64,000 bases of DNA from Geminisphaera colitermitum TAV2 (GCF_000171235.2 NZ_ABEA03000041.1:124001-188000), one strand, 5' to 3'. Positions 47,894-57,437 are shown, counted from the first letter of the stretch. Numbers and translations: made by a program. The notes: a model not told the origin generated them from the sequence alone.

Positions 47894-48805
47894 TCACCGA
47901 CCCGCGCCCGCCTCGCGCAATGCCTCGGTCATGCGGGCGGCGCGCAGGTTGGCGCGGACATCGTGCACGCGTACCAAGTCGATCCGCTGCCACGCCGCCA
48001 GCACCGTCGTGGTCAATGTGCCTTCTTCGCGTTCGTTTGGCGGCAAATGCAGCACATGGTCGATAACCGACTTGCGCGACGCCGCCAGCAGTACCGGGCA
48101 ACCCAATACACGCAACTCACCCACGCGGGCGATCAATTCAAGGTTTTGCTCCTGCGTTTTTCCAAAACCGATTCCCGGATCGAGAATCACCTGCCCGCGC
48201 GCCAACCCCGCCCGCTCCGCGATGGTCAGGCTCTTTTCGAAATAACGCAGCATCTCAGCAATCACATCAGTCCCCCCCCCCCCCCCCGCCCGCCCATGCC
48301 CGGAGGACGCCGGCAATTCACGAAACGCCGGATCATTGTGCATCGCCACCACCGCCGCCCCATGCTCCGCCGCCAGCGCGGCCAGTTCCGGGGCGCGTTG
48401 CAGGCCGTGGATGTCGTTGAGCACATGCGCCCCAGCCGCCAGCGCCGCACGCGCCACCGCCGGCTTGTAGGTGTCAACCGACAGCGGTAGCGGCGTTTCG
48501 GATACAAGCATGCGAATAAGCGGCGTCACCCGCGCGATTTCCTCCTCGTCGCTGATTTCAATGTAACCCGGGCGCGTTGACTGGCCCCCAATATCGAGCA
48601 CATCAGCGCCCTCCGCCACGAGTCGCCGCGCATGGGCAAGTGCATCGGCGGGCGCGAGAAAACGGCCGCCGTCAGAAAACGAATCCGCCGTCACATTGAC
48701 GATGCCCATGATTTTGACCCGTCCATCGAGCATGAGCACACGGTCCCGGCAATGAATCCGGCGAACGGTTACGGCAAACGGTGAATGTGGCATTAAGTCG
48801 GACAT
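47894..48805 (-). CDS. folP: Dihydropteroate synthase
   Basis: 303 residues. Joins p-aminobenzoate to the pterin diphosphate in folate synthesis, cytoplasmic. Family motifs are complete: KIMGIVNVTADSFSDGG (31-47), GADVLDIGGQSTRPG, LSVDTYKPAVARAA, HVLNDIHGLQ, ILDPGIGFGKTQEQN, AASRKSVID, and VRVHDVRANLRAA at the end. A five-glycine run near 173-178, from a C16 tract (48272-48287), lies in the loop after AVVAMHNDPA where folP proteins are variable in length. In frame. Start at 48805; the next upstream gene is divergent. Confidence 0.95.
   Translation of the reverse strand: MSDLMPHSPFAVTVRRIHCRDRVLMLDGRVKIMGIVNVTADSFSDGGRFLAPADALAHARRLVAEGADVLDIGGQSTRPGYIEISDEEEIARVTPLIRMLVSETPLPLSVDTYKPAVARAALAAGAHVLNDIHGLQRAPELAALAAEHGAAVVAMHNDPAFRELPASSGHGRAGGGGGTDVIAEMLRYFEKSLTIAERAGLARGQVILDPGIGFGKTQEQNLELIARVGELRVLGCPVLLAASRKSVIDHVLHLPPNEREEGTLTTTVLAAWQRIDLVRVHDVRANLRAARMTEALREAGAGR
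48272..48287. repeat. C16 tract inside folP
   Basis: Sixteen C, G on the coding strand, giving glycines in a variable loop of dihydropteroate synthase. In frame in an essential gene. Confidence 0.9.
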
Positions 48806-49096
48806 GCGGATCGTAAAAGTGGCGCGGACGTTCAGTCCGCTTCATGGCAATTGTATGACCTGCGAGACCACCGAACCCCAGAAAGAAAGCCAAGCACTCA
48901 TACAGCCAGTCAGGTTGTATGAGCTGTAATACGCCAGAAACTGCGCAGCCGCAGGGTTGCGCGGGAACAAACCGGGCATGTCGTTCGCGCCGGAGAGACA
49001 AGGATGCCATCCTTAAGTCAGATTCTTCGGTTCAAAGCGGCCCGCACCTCTGCGCGACGCGCTGTGGAAGCTCTCCTGTTCAGAACGCCGCCTTTT
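48806..49096. other. Divergent intergenic region with REP and palindrome
   Basis: Between folP and the hydroxylase-HlyIII gene. Holds one REP hairpin, GCGGACGTTCAGTCCGC (48824-48840), and an inverted repeat CTCATACA-11 bases-TGTATGAG near 48896-48922. No reading frame here is convincing. Confidence 0.6.
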
Positions 49097-50680
49097 ATGT
49101 CCGCTCCGCCTTCCCATTCCGATCCCACCTCGGATGACAGTCACAATCATTCGTCTGGTGCGCACACTCATCACCACCACGCGCACGAAGAATTTTCGCT
49201 GCCATTGTTCATCCTGACGATTGCGCTCACCCTCGGCGGCCTGTTCGCCGTCCTGTGGTTTTTCTTCCCATCAATCTGGGACGCCCAGCTTGCCGCGCCG
49301 CTCTGGAAAGGGGTGGCGGCATTCCTCGGCATCAGTCTGCTGAACTGTTTTGTGGAGTATTTTTTTCATCGCTACGTCCTGCACAAACCCGCCCTGCCAT
49401 TGCTTCGCTATTTTTACCGGCAGCACACGCTGCACCACGGACTCACCCGCATCGCCCGGCGGCGCACGCATGATGGAACAGGCGTGCTGTTTATCGAAAA
49501 CAAGTATCCCATCGTGGAACTGGAGCAGCACGAAGCGTCGTTTTTCCCGTGGTATTCCTTCGCCATCTTTGCCGTGATTATGACGCCTGTGCTCGTGGTG
49601 CTGCATATGCTGTTTCCCTCGTTCCCATGGTTTGCAGCCGGTTTCGTCGCGCTTGCCAGCTCGCTGACGCTTTACGAGGTGCTGCACGCGATCAACCACT
49701 GGCCGTTTGAACGTTGGGAACCGCTTGTCCGTCATCCGCGTTGGAGCCGGTTCTGGATGCCGGTTTACGGATTCCATCTGCGGCACCACGCCGTGACGGA
49801 TTGCAACGAGTCCATTTCCGGCTTCTTCGGTCTGCCGCTGGCCGACTGGACGTTTCGCACCTGCGTGATCCCGCAAACCGTTTACGCGCAGGGCGAGGAC
49901 TGGCAGCCCGGCAAGTTCGAGAGTCCGCGCCCCGTCGGCTTCATCCGCTGGCTGGACGCGATTGCCGATCGCGCGGTCCAGCGACGGCGACGCCGCGAGC
50001 GCGTTCAAGCCGCTGCAAAACCCTCCATGGCAAAGTCGCCGGATTTCAGCCATGGCGAGGAACTGGCCAACTGGATCACGCACGGCATCGGCCTCGGGCT
50101 GAGCATCGTGGGGCTGACGCTGCTGATCATCTTCGCCAGCCTGCGCGGCGATGCGTGGCACGTGACAAGTTTTACCGTATTCGGATTAACATTACTCCTG
50201 CTCTATACGGCTTCGACATTCTATCACGCATGGCGGACCGGAGGACGCGGCAAGGCGCTGCTCATGCGCATGGACCATGCGGCGATTTTTCTGCTCATTG
50301 CGGGCACCTACACGCCCTTTCTGCTGACGAGCCTGCGCGGGCCATGGGGATGGTCGCTGTTTGGCGTGGTCTGGGGCCTGTGCGTGGGCGGAGCGGTGTT
50401 TCAGTTTTTCTTCGGCGGATGGTTTCGCCGGGCCTCGACGATCGCCTATCTGATTCTCGGCTGGCTGATCGTGCTGGCGATCAAGCCTATGCTTGATGCC
50501 GTGCCGGGCGGTGGTCTCTGGCTGCTGCTCGCCGGGGGTCTGTGTTACACGGGCGGACTGATTTTCTACTTCTGGAGACAACTGCGTTATCACCATGCGG
50601 TCTGGCATACCTGCGTGCTTGGCGGCAGCACCTGTCATTTTCTTGCCGTATTGCTCTTCCTCCTGCCGAAGGGGGGATAG
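49097..50680 (+). CDS. Fatty acid hydroxylase-like domain fused to HlyIII (PAQR-like) domain
   Basis: 527 residues, integral membrane. N-terminal His-rich tail (AHTHHHHAHEE) then a sterol desaturase/fatty acid hydroxylase-type domain, residues about 40-305, with its histidine boxes HRYVLH, HTLHH, HAINH and HLRHH, which bind the di-iron centre. After a basic linker (RRRRRERVQAA), residues 325-527 are a hemolysin III/PAQR-like 7-helix domain: ITHGIGLGLSI, STFYHAWRTGG, MDHAAIFLLIAGTYTPF and GSTCHFLAV with the zinc-site His, Asp residues. Both halves look complete. Start at 49097 avoids an unlikely 31-residue extension. The fusion suggests lipid modification coupled to membrane homeostasis; unproven. 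Confidence 0.85.
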   Translation: MSAPPSHSDPTSDDSHNHSSGAHTHHHHAHEEFSLPLFILTIALTLGGLFAVLWFFFPSIWDAQLAAPLWKGVAAFLGISLLNCFVEYFFHRYVLHKPALPLLRYFYRQHTLHHGLTRIARRRTHDGTGVLFIENKYPIVELEQHEASFFPWYSFAIFAVIMTPVLVVLHMLFPSFPWFAAGFVALASSLTLYEVLHAINHWPFERWEPLVRHPRWSRFWMPVYGFHLRHHAVTDCNESISGFFGLPLADWTFRTCVIPQTVYAQGEDWQPGKFESPRPVGFIRWLDAIADRAVQRRRRRERVQAAAKPSMAKSPDFSHGEELANWITHGIGLGLSIVGLTLLIIFASLRGDAWHVTSFTVFGLTLLLLYTASTFYHAWRTGGRGKALLMRMDHAAIFLLIAGTYTPFLLTSLRGPWGWSLFGVVWGLCVGGAVFQFFFGGWFRRASTIAYLILGWLIVLAIKPMLDAVPGGGLWLLLAGGLCYTGGLIFYFWRQLRYHHAVWHTCVLGGSTCHFLAVLLFLLPKGG

Positions 50681-50897
50681 GAGACGTCAAAGCAGTTCCT
50701 TTTCGACGAGGCCGTCTGTCAAAAAAGAATCAACGCTTGCGTATTCTCCACATGCGGAGAACTTCAACGCGTCGTATACGACGTTTAGATGCCAGTGATT
50801 GGTGGGTCTTCAGGTGAGCTTTTGGTTCAAGTGGACGATTCGAAATCCGATTTTCGGGAACACTCTGACAGCCACGAAGCCTACGCAAAAAATCACT
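50681..50897 (+). promoter_or_regulatory. Long structured leader of RRM gene
   Basis: 217 bases before the RRM start. Two strong palindromes: TTCTCC-ACATGC-GGAGAA (50744-50761) and CGTCGTATACGACG (50770-50783, perfect). Such leaders are usual for cold-responsive RNA-binding proteins, but promoter position is not known. Confidence 0.4.
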
Positions 50898-51218
50898 ATG
50901 AATTCCAAACTCTACGTTGGAAATTTGTCCTTCAATACCAGCGAAGCGGATCTCCGCACCGCTTTCAGCACCTGCGGCACGCTAACTGATGTTTTTCTCG
51001 CCACCGATCGTGAAACCGGACGTCCGCGCGGTTTCGCTTTTGTGACGTTTGACACTGCCGAGGAAAGCCAACTGGCCACGGAAAAATTGAACGGCACCGA
51101 TCTCGGTGGACGCGCGATCACCGTGAATGAAGCCAGGCCGAAAGAAGCGACGGGAGGGGGCGGCAGTCGCAACTTCGGCCCGGACCGCAAGCCCTTCCAG
51201 TCACGCAATCGTTACTAA
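50898..51218 (+). CDS. RRM-domain RNA-binding protein
   Basis: 106 residues from ATG 50898. A single RNA recognition motif fills residues 2-80 with both RNP sequences: RNP2 LYVGNLSFN (4-12) and RNP1 RGFAFVTFD (43-51). The tail is Gly/Arg-rich (TGGGGSRNFGPDRKPFQSRN). Bacterial proteins of this small type are common in cyanobacteria and Verrucomicrobiota and are thought to bind mRNA, often under cold stress. Long leader with palindromes upstream, strong terminator downstream, so a single-gene unit. Confidence 0.92.
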   Translation: MNSKLYVGNLSFNTSEADLRTAFSTCGTLTDVFLATDRETGRPRGFAFVTFDTAEESQLATEKLNGTDLGGRAITVNEARPKEATGGGGSRNFGPDRKPFQSRNRY

Positions 51219-51244
51219 TCAAAGGGAGTTGTTATTACCTTCAT

Positions 51245-51273
51245 AGCGGGCCGCTCACGTGGCCCGCTTTTTT
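51245..51273 (+). terminator. Rho-independent terminator after RRM gene
   Basis: AGCGGGCC, 8-base loop, GGCCCGCT, then a T run. 26 bases after the RRM stop. Perfect 8-pair GC-rich stem. Confidence 0.9.
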
Positions 51274-51342
51274 GCGTCATTTAGGGGCAGTCCGGCCTTT
51301 CAGCTTTTCCCCGTTCCCCTCCCCCGCTATCCCCGGTGCCGC

Positions 51343-52446
51343 ATGACGCCTTCGCCGATCCATCTCCATGACCTCCCGCGCGTCGATCTCACCGCGCTCG
51401 TTGCGTCGTGGGGATTGAGCCCCGTTCATGCGGCGCGGCTCTGGGCGTATCTTTATCTTGAGGACACCGACGACATCCGCGCCATGTCTGACCTCCCGGC
51501 GCGGATGCGCGACCGGCTGCTCGCCGAGACTTCCGCGGCACGCCTGCCCGTGGCGTGCGAAACGCATTCGTCGGATGGTTTTACGCGCAAATACCTGCTC
51601 GCCCTCTCCGATGGACGCGAGATCGAGACGGTGCTCATGCGCTACAAAGGCCGCGTGACCGCTTGCGTGAGTTCGCAGGTCGGTTGTGCCATGGGCTGCG
51701 TGTTTTGCGCCACCGGACAGATGGGGTTTACCCGCCACCTGACGGCTGGCGAAATCGTGGCGCAAGCCTTGCACGTGGACCGCGTGCTGCGCCGCACTGC
51801 GGACGACGCCCCCGCTCTCGCCGAGCCCGGCAACGCCTCGCCCCACCACCGTCACGAGCGCCTGCGCAACATCGTGCTCATGGGCATGGGCGAACCCCTG
51901 CACAATTACGACGCGGTGATGCGCGCGATCGACATCCTGCGCGACGGCAACGGCCTCGCCCTCGGCGCGCGCAAGATCACCCTGTCCACCGTTGGCGTCG
52001 TGCCGGGCATCATCCGGCTGGCCGACGAGCACAATCCCGTCCACCTCGCCGTTTCCCTGCATGGAGCCACGCAGGCGGAGCGCGCCGCGCTCGTCCCCGC
52101 CGCCCGCGCCTGGCCACTTGACGCGCTCATGGAGGCCTGCCGCTACTATGTGCAGAAACAGCAGCGGCGGATTTTTTTCGAGTGGACGCTCATCGAAGGC
52201 AAAAACGATGGTCCCGATCAGGCCCGCGCCGTGGGCCGGTTGCTGCGCGGGATGCAGGCGCAGGTGAACCTGATTCCTTTGAATCCAACTTCCGGATACG
52301 CCGGCGAACCCGGACGGGCGGATGCGGCGAAGCGGTTCCAAGCGGTGCTGGCGGAGCACGGTCTGCCAAGCACGATTCGCCAGCGCCGCGGCATCGACAT
52401 CGGCGCCGGTTGCGGACAGTTGGCGACCGAATCGCGGCGGGGTTGA
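51343..52446 (+). CDS. rlmN: 23S rRNA (adenine2503-C2)/tRNA methyltransferase RlmN
   Basis: 367 residues from ATG 51343. Radical SAM enzyme that methylates A2503 of 23S rRNA (and tRNA A37 in some species). The cluster motif is CAMGCVFC (Cys115, 119, 122), preceded by TACVSSQVG and followed by GFTRHLTAGEIV. IVLMGMGEPLHNYD, ITLSTVGVVPGI and LAVSLHGATQ follow, and the catalytic C-terminal Cys is in DIGAGCGQLA. N-terminal helical domain as in RlmN. All key residues present. The insertion RRTADDAPALAEPGNA is slightly longer than in E. coli. Confidence 0.95.
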   Translation: MTPSPIHLHDLPRVDLTALVASWGLSPVHAARLWAYLYLEDTDDIRAMSDLPARMRDRLLAETSAARLPVACETHSSDGFTRKYLLALSDGREIETVLMRYKGRVTACVSSQVGCAMGCVFCATGQMGFTRHLTAGEIVAQALHVDRVLRRTADDAPALAEPGNASPHHRHERLRNIVLMGMGEPLHNYDAVMRAIDILRDGNGLALGARKITLSTVGVVPGIIRLADEHNPVHLAVSLHGATQAERAALVPAARAWPLDALMEACRYYVQKQQRRIFFEWTLIEGKNDGPDQARAVGRLLRGMQAQVNLIPLNPTSGYAGEPGRADAAKRFQAVLAEHGLPSTIRQRRGIDIGAGCGQLATESRRG

Positions 52447-52770
52447 TCGGCGAGTGGCGCGGGCTTTTTATGCCAAACCAAACGCCCGCATTCCGATGTA
52501 GCGCAGGCATCTTGCCTGCCGTCCAATCTACTGCGCGAAGCGCCACACTCCATGAGAGTCACCGCGCTTCGCGCTATAGACTCGATTGCAGGCGGGACGC
52601 CTGCAAGTCAGTCTATTGCGCGAAGCGCCGCCTTCCCAAATAACAGAATCAGCAAAAAGCAGAAGAGAGCACCGCGCTTCGCGCAACCTATGGATTGCAG
52701 GCGAGACGCCTGCGCTACGGGATGCACGTTGCGGGCGGGACGCCCGCGCCACTTCAATCCATCCGGCTTG
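52447..52770. repeat. REP hairpin cluster between rlmN and glgB
   Basis: 324 bases without a gene between convergent rlmN and glgB. Repeating units: GCAGGCATCTTGCCTGC, GCAGGCGGGACGCCTGC, GCAGGCGAGACGCCTGC and GCGGGCGGGACGCCCGC, alternating with CGCGAAGCG-type small hairpins. Same family as the cluster at 41173. Reading frames through it give AGGTPA/AGVSPA-type peptides and are not genes. Confidence 0.8.
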
Positions 52771-55113
52771 CTACGACCGCCAGCGAAAGACAGTTGTGCT
52801 CATGGGCGGAAGTCTGAGCAGCAGGCTTTGCTCAAAACCATGCGCCGGGACGGGGTCCGTCTGGCGTCCGCCGTCGTTGCCCGTGCCGGTGCCGCCGTAG
52901 TAGGCACTGTTGGTGTTGACGACTTCCTGCCACCATCCGGCGCGCGGCACGCCGATGCGGTAGCCTTCGCGGGTGAGCGGCGTGAAGTGGCCGACCACGG
53001 CAAATTGCGTGCGTTCGTCGGGCGCGATGCGCAGGAAGGCGATGACGCTCGCCGCGGCGTCGTCGCCGGCGATCCAGCGAAAACCTTGCGGCGTGAAATC
53101 AGTGGAGCTGAGCGCGGGTTCGGATTGGTAGAGGCGGTTGAGGTCGCGCACGAGCAGGCGGATTCCCTCGTGGTCGAGGTATTGCAGCAGGTGCCAGTCA
53201 AGCTGGCGCGCATAGGCCCACTCGCTGCTCTGGCCGAACTCGCCGCCCATGAAGAGCAGTTTTTTGCCGGGCCAGGTCCACATATGGCCGTAGAGGGCGC
53301 GGAGATTGGCGGCTTTTTCCGGGATGTGTCCCGCGCCCATCTTCATGAGGAGCGAGCCTTTGCCGTGGACGACTTCGTCGTGCGAAAAGACGGTGACGAA
53401 TTTTTCCGAATACTGGTAGAGCGCGCCGAAGGTCAGCTCGTTGTGATGCCATTTCCGATACAGCGGGTCTTTTTGGAAAAAGCTCAGGGTGTCGTGCATC
53501 CAGCCCATGTTCCACTTGAAATCGAAGCCGATGCCGCCCTCGGCCACGGGCTTGGAGATGCCGGCAAAGGCGGTGGATTCCTCGGCGATCATGAGCGCGC
53601 CGGGATAATAGTCGTGGACGAGGCGGTTGGTCTCGCGGAGGAAGTCGATGGCGTCGAGGTTTTCGCGCCCGCCAAATTTGTTGGGGATCCATTCGCCGTC
53701 CTTGCGCGAGTAGTCGAGGTAGAGCATGGAGGCGACGGCGTCCACGCGGAGGCCGTCGATGTGGTATCGGTCAAACCATGACAGGGCGTTGGCCGTGAGG
53801 AAGCAGCGGACTTCGTGGCGGCTGTAGTTGAAGATGAGCGTGCCCCAGTCCATGTGCGCGCCCTGGCGCGGGTCGGCGTGTTCGTAGAGGTGGGTGCCGT
53901 CGAACTCGGCGAGCGCAAAGCTGTCGCGCGGGAAATGGGCCGGTACCCAATCCACAATGACACCGAGGCCGCGCTGGTGCAGGTGATCGACGAAGAAGGC
54001 AAAGTCCTGCGGAGTGCCGAAGCGCTGCGTGGGCGCGTAGAAGCCGGTGACTTGATAGCCCCACGAGCCGTCGAAGGGGTGCTCGGCCACGGGCATGACT
54101 TCGATGTGGGTGAAGCCCATTTCCACGGCGTAGTCAGCGAGTTGCGGGGCGAGTTCGCGGTAGGTGAAGACGCGTCCGCCGTCCTCGATTTTGCGTTTCC
54201 AGGAGCCGAGGTGGACTTCGTAGATGGATACGGGGCGGTCGGGTTGCCCGGCTTGTCCGGCGCGGCGGGCGATCCAGGCGGAGTCGCGCCACTCGTGTTT
54301 GCGCGGGTTGCAAACGATGGCGGCGTTGCCGGGGGGGGCCTCGAAGTAGGCGCCGTAGGGGTCGGTCTTGATGCGGATGCGGCTGGTCTGATCGAAGATT
54401 TCGAATTTGTAGAGTTCGCCTTCACCGAGGCCGGGCAGGAACAGTTCCCACACGCCGGAGGCGCCGAGCGAGCGCATGGGACACATGCGACCGTCCCACT
54501 GGTTGAAGTTGCCCACGACCGAGACGCGCCGGGCCGAGGGTGCCCACACCGCAAAGGCGACGCCGGGCACGCCGTTGATGACGCGAAGGTGTGCGCCGAG
54601 TTTTTCGTAAATGCGGTGTTCGGTTCCTTCGTTGAAGAGGTAGAGGTCCTGGTCGCCGAGCGTGGGAGCGAATGAATAGGGGTCAAAAATTTGCAGGATC
54701 TGGCCGCCGGGGTAGGTGGCACGGAGTTGGTAGCGGAAGAAGTCGGTGCGCTTAGGGAGGAAGAGTTCAAAAAAACCTTCCTTGGCGATCTGCTCCATGT
54801 CGTGCGCAACGGGCTGGGCGGAGGTCGGAGCGATGGCGGGGGAGATGGGAGCAGCAACGGCAGACTTCGCCGTTTTGCCTTTTGCAGCGGACTTGGCGCG
54901 GGCGGGTTTGCCAGCGGCGGGCGGGGGGGGGGGGGGGGGAGAGGGGACGGCGTCCAGTTCCACGACTTCGCAGCGGACGGCATCTTTGATGAAGGCACGG
55001 ACGACAAGGCCCGCGGTCCTGCCTTTTTTCGCCGGATGCATGCCCAAGAACGAGTGGGGCTGTGCGTTGGTGGCGTCGAGGAACGATTTGAGTTCGGCGG
55101 GGCTGATGATCAT
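52771..55113 (-). CDS. glgB: 1,4-alpha-glucan branching enzyme
   Basis: 780 residues, GH13. Makes alpha-1,6 branches in glycogen, cytoplasmic. N-terminal carbohydrate-binding modules (HSFLGMHP near 20; VWAPSARRVSVVGNFNQWDG), then the barrel with EVHLGSWKR, HIEVMPVAEHPFDGSWGYQV, nucleophile in GLRVDAVASMLY, acid/base in MIAEESTAFAG and FSHDEVVHGKGS. The C-terminal beta domain ends FRWRS. Odd: after VVELDAVPS residues 59-100 are poly-Pro (from a 17-base C run) followed by Ala/Lys-rich GKPARAKSAAKGKTAKSA, an insertion in the first module absent from usual GlgB. In frame. Confidence 0.95.
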   Translation of the reverse strand: MIISPAELKSFLDATNAQPHSFLGMHPAKKGRTAGLVVRAFIKDAVRCEVVELDAVPSPPPPPPPAAGKPARAKSAAKGKTAKSAVAAPISPAIAPTSAQPVAHDMEQIAKEGFFELFLPKRTDFFRYQLRATYPGGQILQIFDPYSFAPTLGDQDLYLFNEGTEHRIYEKLGAHLRVINGVPGVAFAVWAPSARRVSVVGNFNQWDGRMCPMRSLGASGVWELFLPGLGEGELYKFEIFDQTSRIRIKTDPYGAYFEAPPGNAAIVCNPRKHEWRDSAWIARRAGQAGQPDRPVSIYEVHLGSWKRKIEDGGRVFTYRELAPQLADYAVEMGFTHIEVMPVAEHPFDGSWGYQVTGFYAPTQRFGTPQDFAFFVDHLHQRGLGVIVDWVPAHFPRDSFALAEFDGTHLYEHADPRQGAHMDWGTLIFNYSRHEVRCFLTANALSWFDRYHIDGLRVDAVASMLYLDYSRKDGEWIPNKFGGRENLDAIDFLRETNRLVHDYYPGALMIAEESTAFAGISKPVAEGGIGFDFKWNMGWMHDTLSFFQKDPLYRKWHHNELTFGALYQYSEKFVTVFSHDEVVHGKGSLLMKMGAGHIPEKAANLRALYGHMWTWPGKKLLFMGGEFGQSSEWAYARQLDWHLLQYLDHEGIRLLVRDLNRLYQSEPALSSTDFTPQGFRWIAGDDAAASVIAFLRIAPDERTQFAVVGHFTPLTREGYRIGVPRAGWWQEVVNTNSAYYGGTGTGNDGGRQTDPVPAHGFEQSLLLRLPPMSTTVFRWRS
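54923..54939. repeat. G17/C17 tract inside glgB
   Basis: Seventeen G on the plus strand, C on the coding strand, giving prolines in the N-terminal module. In frame. Confidence 0.9.
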
Positions 55114-55211
55114 GCGGGCATGAAAACAGCGGATTCATCGGCGCTGTGCAAGCGCAGGCGCAAACATGCGCGGCGCGCGAGGCGCGTAGTGCGCGAATCC
55201 ACGGCGAAAGT

Positions 55212-57437
55212 TTAGGGGATGGGCACGGTCTCGGAGGGCAGTCCGTGACGCAGCCAGGCGGCGGCGGTGGCGCGGGAATACAAACGAAACTCCGTGGACT
55301 TCGCCGCCTGCTCCAATTGCCCGCGGGCACGGTCGGGACGGTTTTGGAGCAGCTGCGCCATGCCTAGATAAAAACGCGCCTCGCTCAGATATCGCTCGCG
55401 GGGCGCGGGGGGCAAATCGTTGCCGCCAAGTCGTCCATCGACCACCGTCTTCAAGACCTCTTCCTCGGTCACGCGGCCCAACAGAAGCTGGCCGAGTTGT
55501 TTCAACCAGGGATTTTGCCACGCAGCGATCTGACCGGCGAAACCCGGGTCCGACAAACCCGTGAGCCGGTGCGCCAGATGCAACGAGAGATGCGCGTAAC
55601 TCTGCGCCCCCCCATATAACTCAATCGCATCTTGAAAACGGGCAATCGCACCCGCGTAGTCCCCGCGGATAAGGCAGACGATGCCGCGCAAGTTGACGGC
55701 GTCGCCATTGCCCGGCGCGAGTTCGCCGGCACGGACAAAGGCGGCGTCGGCCTCATCCAGTTGATCGTTTTCCAACAAAACCAGGCCGAGGTCCTTGTGC
55801 GCATCGGGCAGCGCGGGGTTGAGTTGCACGGCCTGACGGCAGGCGGCGATCGCTTCTTCAAGTCGTCCGAGGCGGTGCAAGGCGTCGGCGCGGTTGAGTT
55901 GCACCACCGGGTCGGTGGACGTGCGGACCGCCACGTCGAGATCGACCAAGGCTTCGGCAGCCGCCCCGCGCGCGAGCAGGATGTAGGCGCGCTCAATCCG
56001 GGGAAAGGGTGCGTCGGGATTGCGCTCGATGGCGCGGCCAAAGTCCGCTACGGCGGCATTGAGGTCCTTGCGTTCCTTTTCCACCGAGGCCCGCGCCTGA
56101 TAGCCAAGCGCGAGGTCGGGAGCCCGCTGGATCAAGTCCTCCGCGACGACCAGCGCCTCGCCCGTGCGGTGCTGCTTGAGCCAGCCGAAGCTGAGCAGAT
56201 AACGCGCCCAGTGCAGGTCAGGGTTGATGGCAAGCGCGGCGTGGAAATCACGCATCGCGGGCTCCAGTTGTCCGAGATCGAGTTCGGCGCTGCCCCGGGT
56301 GGCGATGACGTCGGCATCCTGCGGGTGGGCGTCGATAAAGGGCGTAAGCAGAGGGGGAATCTCGGCGATGCGTTGCTGTTTGCCGAGGATGCGCGCGGTT
56401 TGCAGCCAGGCCATGTTGCGGTCGGGCGCGGCCTGACGCGCGGCGGCGAGGGTGTCCAAAGCCCCGGTGATGTCGCCGGTTTCCTCCTTGGCCAGAGCCT
56501 GCTCGATGAGGGCGGCGGCAGGGGGAGGAGAGCCGGCGGAGACAGAGAGTTCGATGGCGCGGTTGATGTCCCCAAGCGCGTTGGCGGGGAAACCCGTGGC
56601 GCGCCAGATGCGTCCCCGCGCCAGCCAGAGGTCGGCGTCGTCAGGGGCAAGGACGAGGGCGGAATCAATGTCGCGCGCGGCGTCGCCAAAACGCTTTAAC
56701 TCCAGCAACGCGGTAATGCGTCCGCGAAAGGCGTCGGCTTGCAAGGGATCGGCCGCAATGGCCCGCGACCAAGCCTCAAGGGCGCCCTGCCAGTCCTTGC
56801 GCGCTTGCAGCACCCGGCCGCGTCCGAGGTGGGCGGCGGCGAGTTTGGGCGAGAGAATCACGGCCTGATCAAAGTCGGCCAGTGCCTCGTCCATCTTGCC
56901 ACGGGCAAGGTAAACCTGGCCGCGTTCCGCCCAGGCTTCGGTGATCTGCGCGTCGGTTCGGATGGCAGAGGTAAAGTCGGCCAGCGCCTCGTCCAGCCGG
57001 CCCGACGCCACGCGGGTCATGCCGCGCGAGACGCAGGCGTGGGCGAGGAGCGAGGCGGTGGAAACATCGGCGGATGCCGTGAGCAGCGAAGCGTTGTTGC
57101 CGGCAGAAGCGGAGGTCTGCGTGATGACGCTGGTAAAATCCGCCTCCGCCCCCGCTGTGTCGCCGAGGGCGAGTCTTGAAAGGCCGCGTGCGTAGAGGGC
57201 GTCGGCAGCCCGGGGCAGGAGCTTGAGCGCACGGTCGTAGGAGGCGATGGCCCCGGCGTGGTTGTCCTGCGCCGCCAGTTGCTGGCCTTGAGCAACGAGT
57301 GTGGCGGCCTCCTGGCGCGTCTGTGGCAGCGGCGTTCGCAAGGCCAGACAGCCGCTGATGCCGAGGATAAAACATCCACCGAGGATGATGCCAGCGAACA
57401 GGACTAGAACTTTGCGATGATGGCGGTGGTGGAGCAT
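55212..57437 (-). CDS. TPR-repeat lipoprotein
   Basis: 741 residues from ATG 57437 (57458 also possible). Signal with lipobox ILGISGC (cleavage before Cys near 25), then at least 14 tetratricopeptide repeats with the usual W/L-G-Y-A-P pattern, for example YDRALKLLPRAADALYARGL, WAERGQVYLARGKMDEALAD, FHAALAINPDLHWARY and AIERNPDAPFPRIERAYILL. Likely anchored to a membrane facing the periplasm, serving protein-protein contacts in secretion or envelope assembly. Partner unknown. Divergent from the FabF-like gene; a composite repeat lies between. Confidence 0.85.
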   Translation of the reverse strand: MLHHRHHRKVLVLFAGIILGGCFILGISGCLALRTPLPQTRQEAATLVAQGQQLAAQDNHAGAIASYDRALKLLPRAADALYARGLSRLALGDTAGAEADFTSVITQTSASAGNNASLLTASADVSTASLLAHACVSRGMTRVASGRLDEALADFTSAIRTDAQITEAWAERGQVYLARGKMDEALADFDQAVILSPKLAAAHLGRGRVLQARKDWQGALEAWSRAIAADPLQADAFRGRITALLELKRFGDAARDIDSALVLAPDDADLWLARGRIWRATGFPANALGDINRAIELSVSAGSPPPAAALIEQALAKEETGDITGALDTLAAARQAAPDRNMAWLQTARILGKQQRIAEIPPLLTPFIDAHPQDADVIATRGSAELDLGQLEPAMRDFHAALAINPDLHWARYLLSFGWLKQHRTGEALVVAEDLIQRAPDLALGYQARASVEKERKDLNAAVADFGRAIERNPDAPFPRIERAYILLARGAAAEALVDLDVAVRTSTDPVVQLNRADALHRLGRLEEAIAACRQAVQLNPALPDAHKDLGLVLLENDQLDEADAAFVRAGELAPGNGDAVNLRGIVCLIRGDYAGAIARFQDAIELYGGAQSYAHLSLHLAHRLTGLSDPGFAGQIAAWQNPWLKQLGQLLLGRVTEEEVLKTVVDGRLGGNDLPPAPRERYLSEARFYLGMAQLLQNRPDRARGQLEQAAKSTEFRLYSRATAAAWLRHGLPSETVPIP

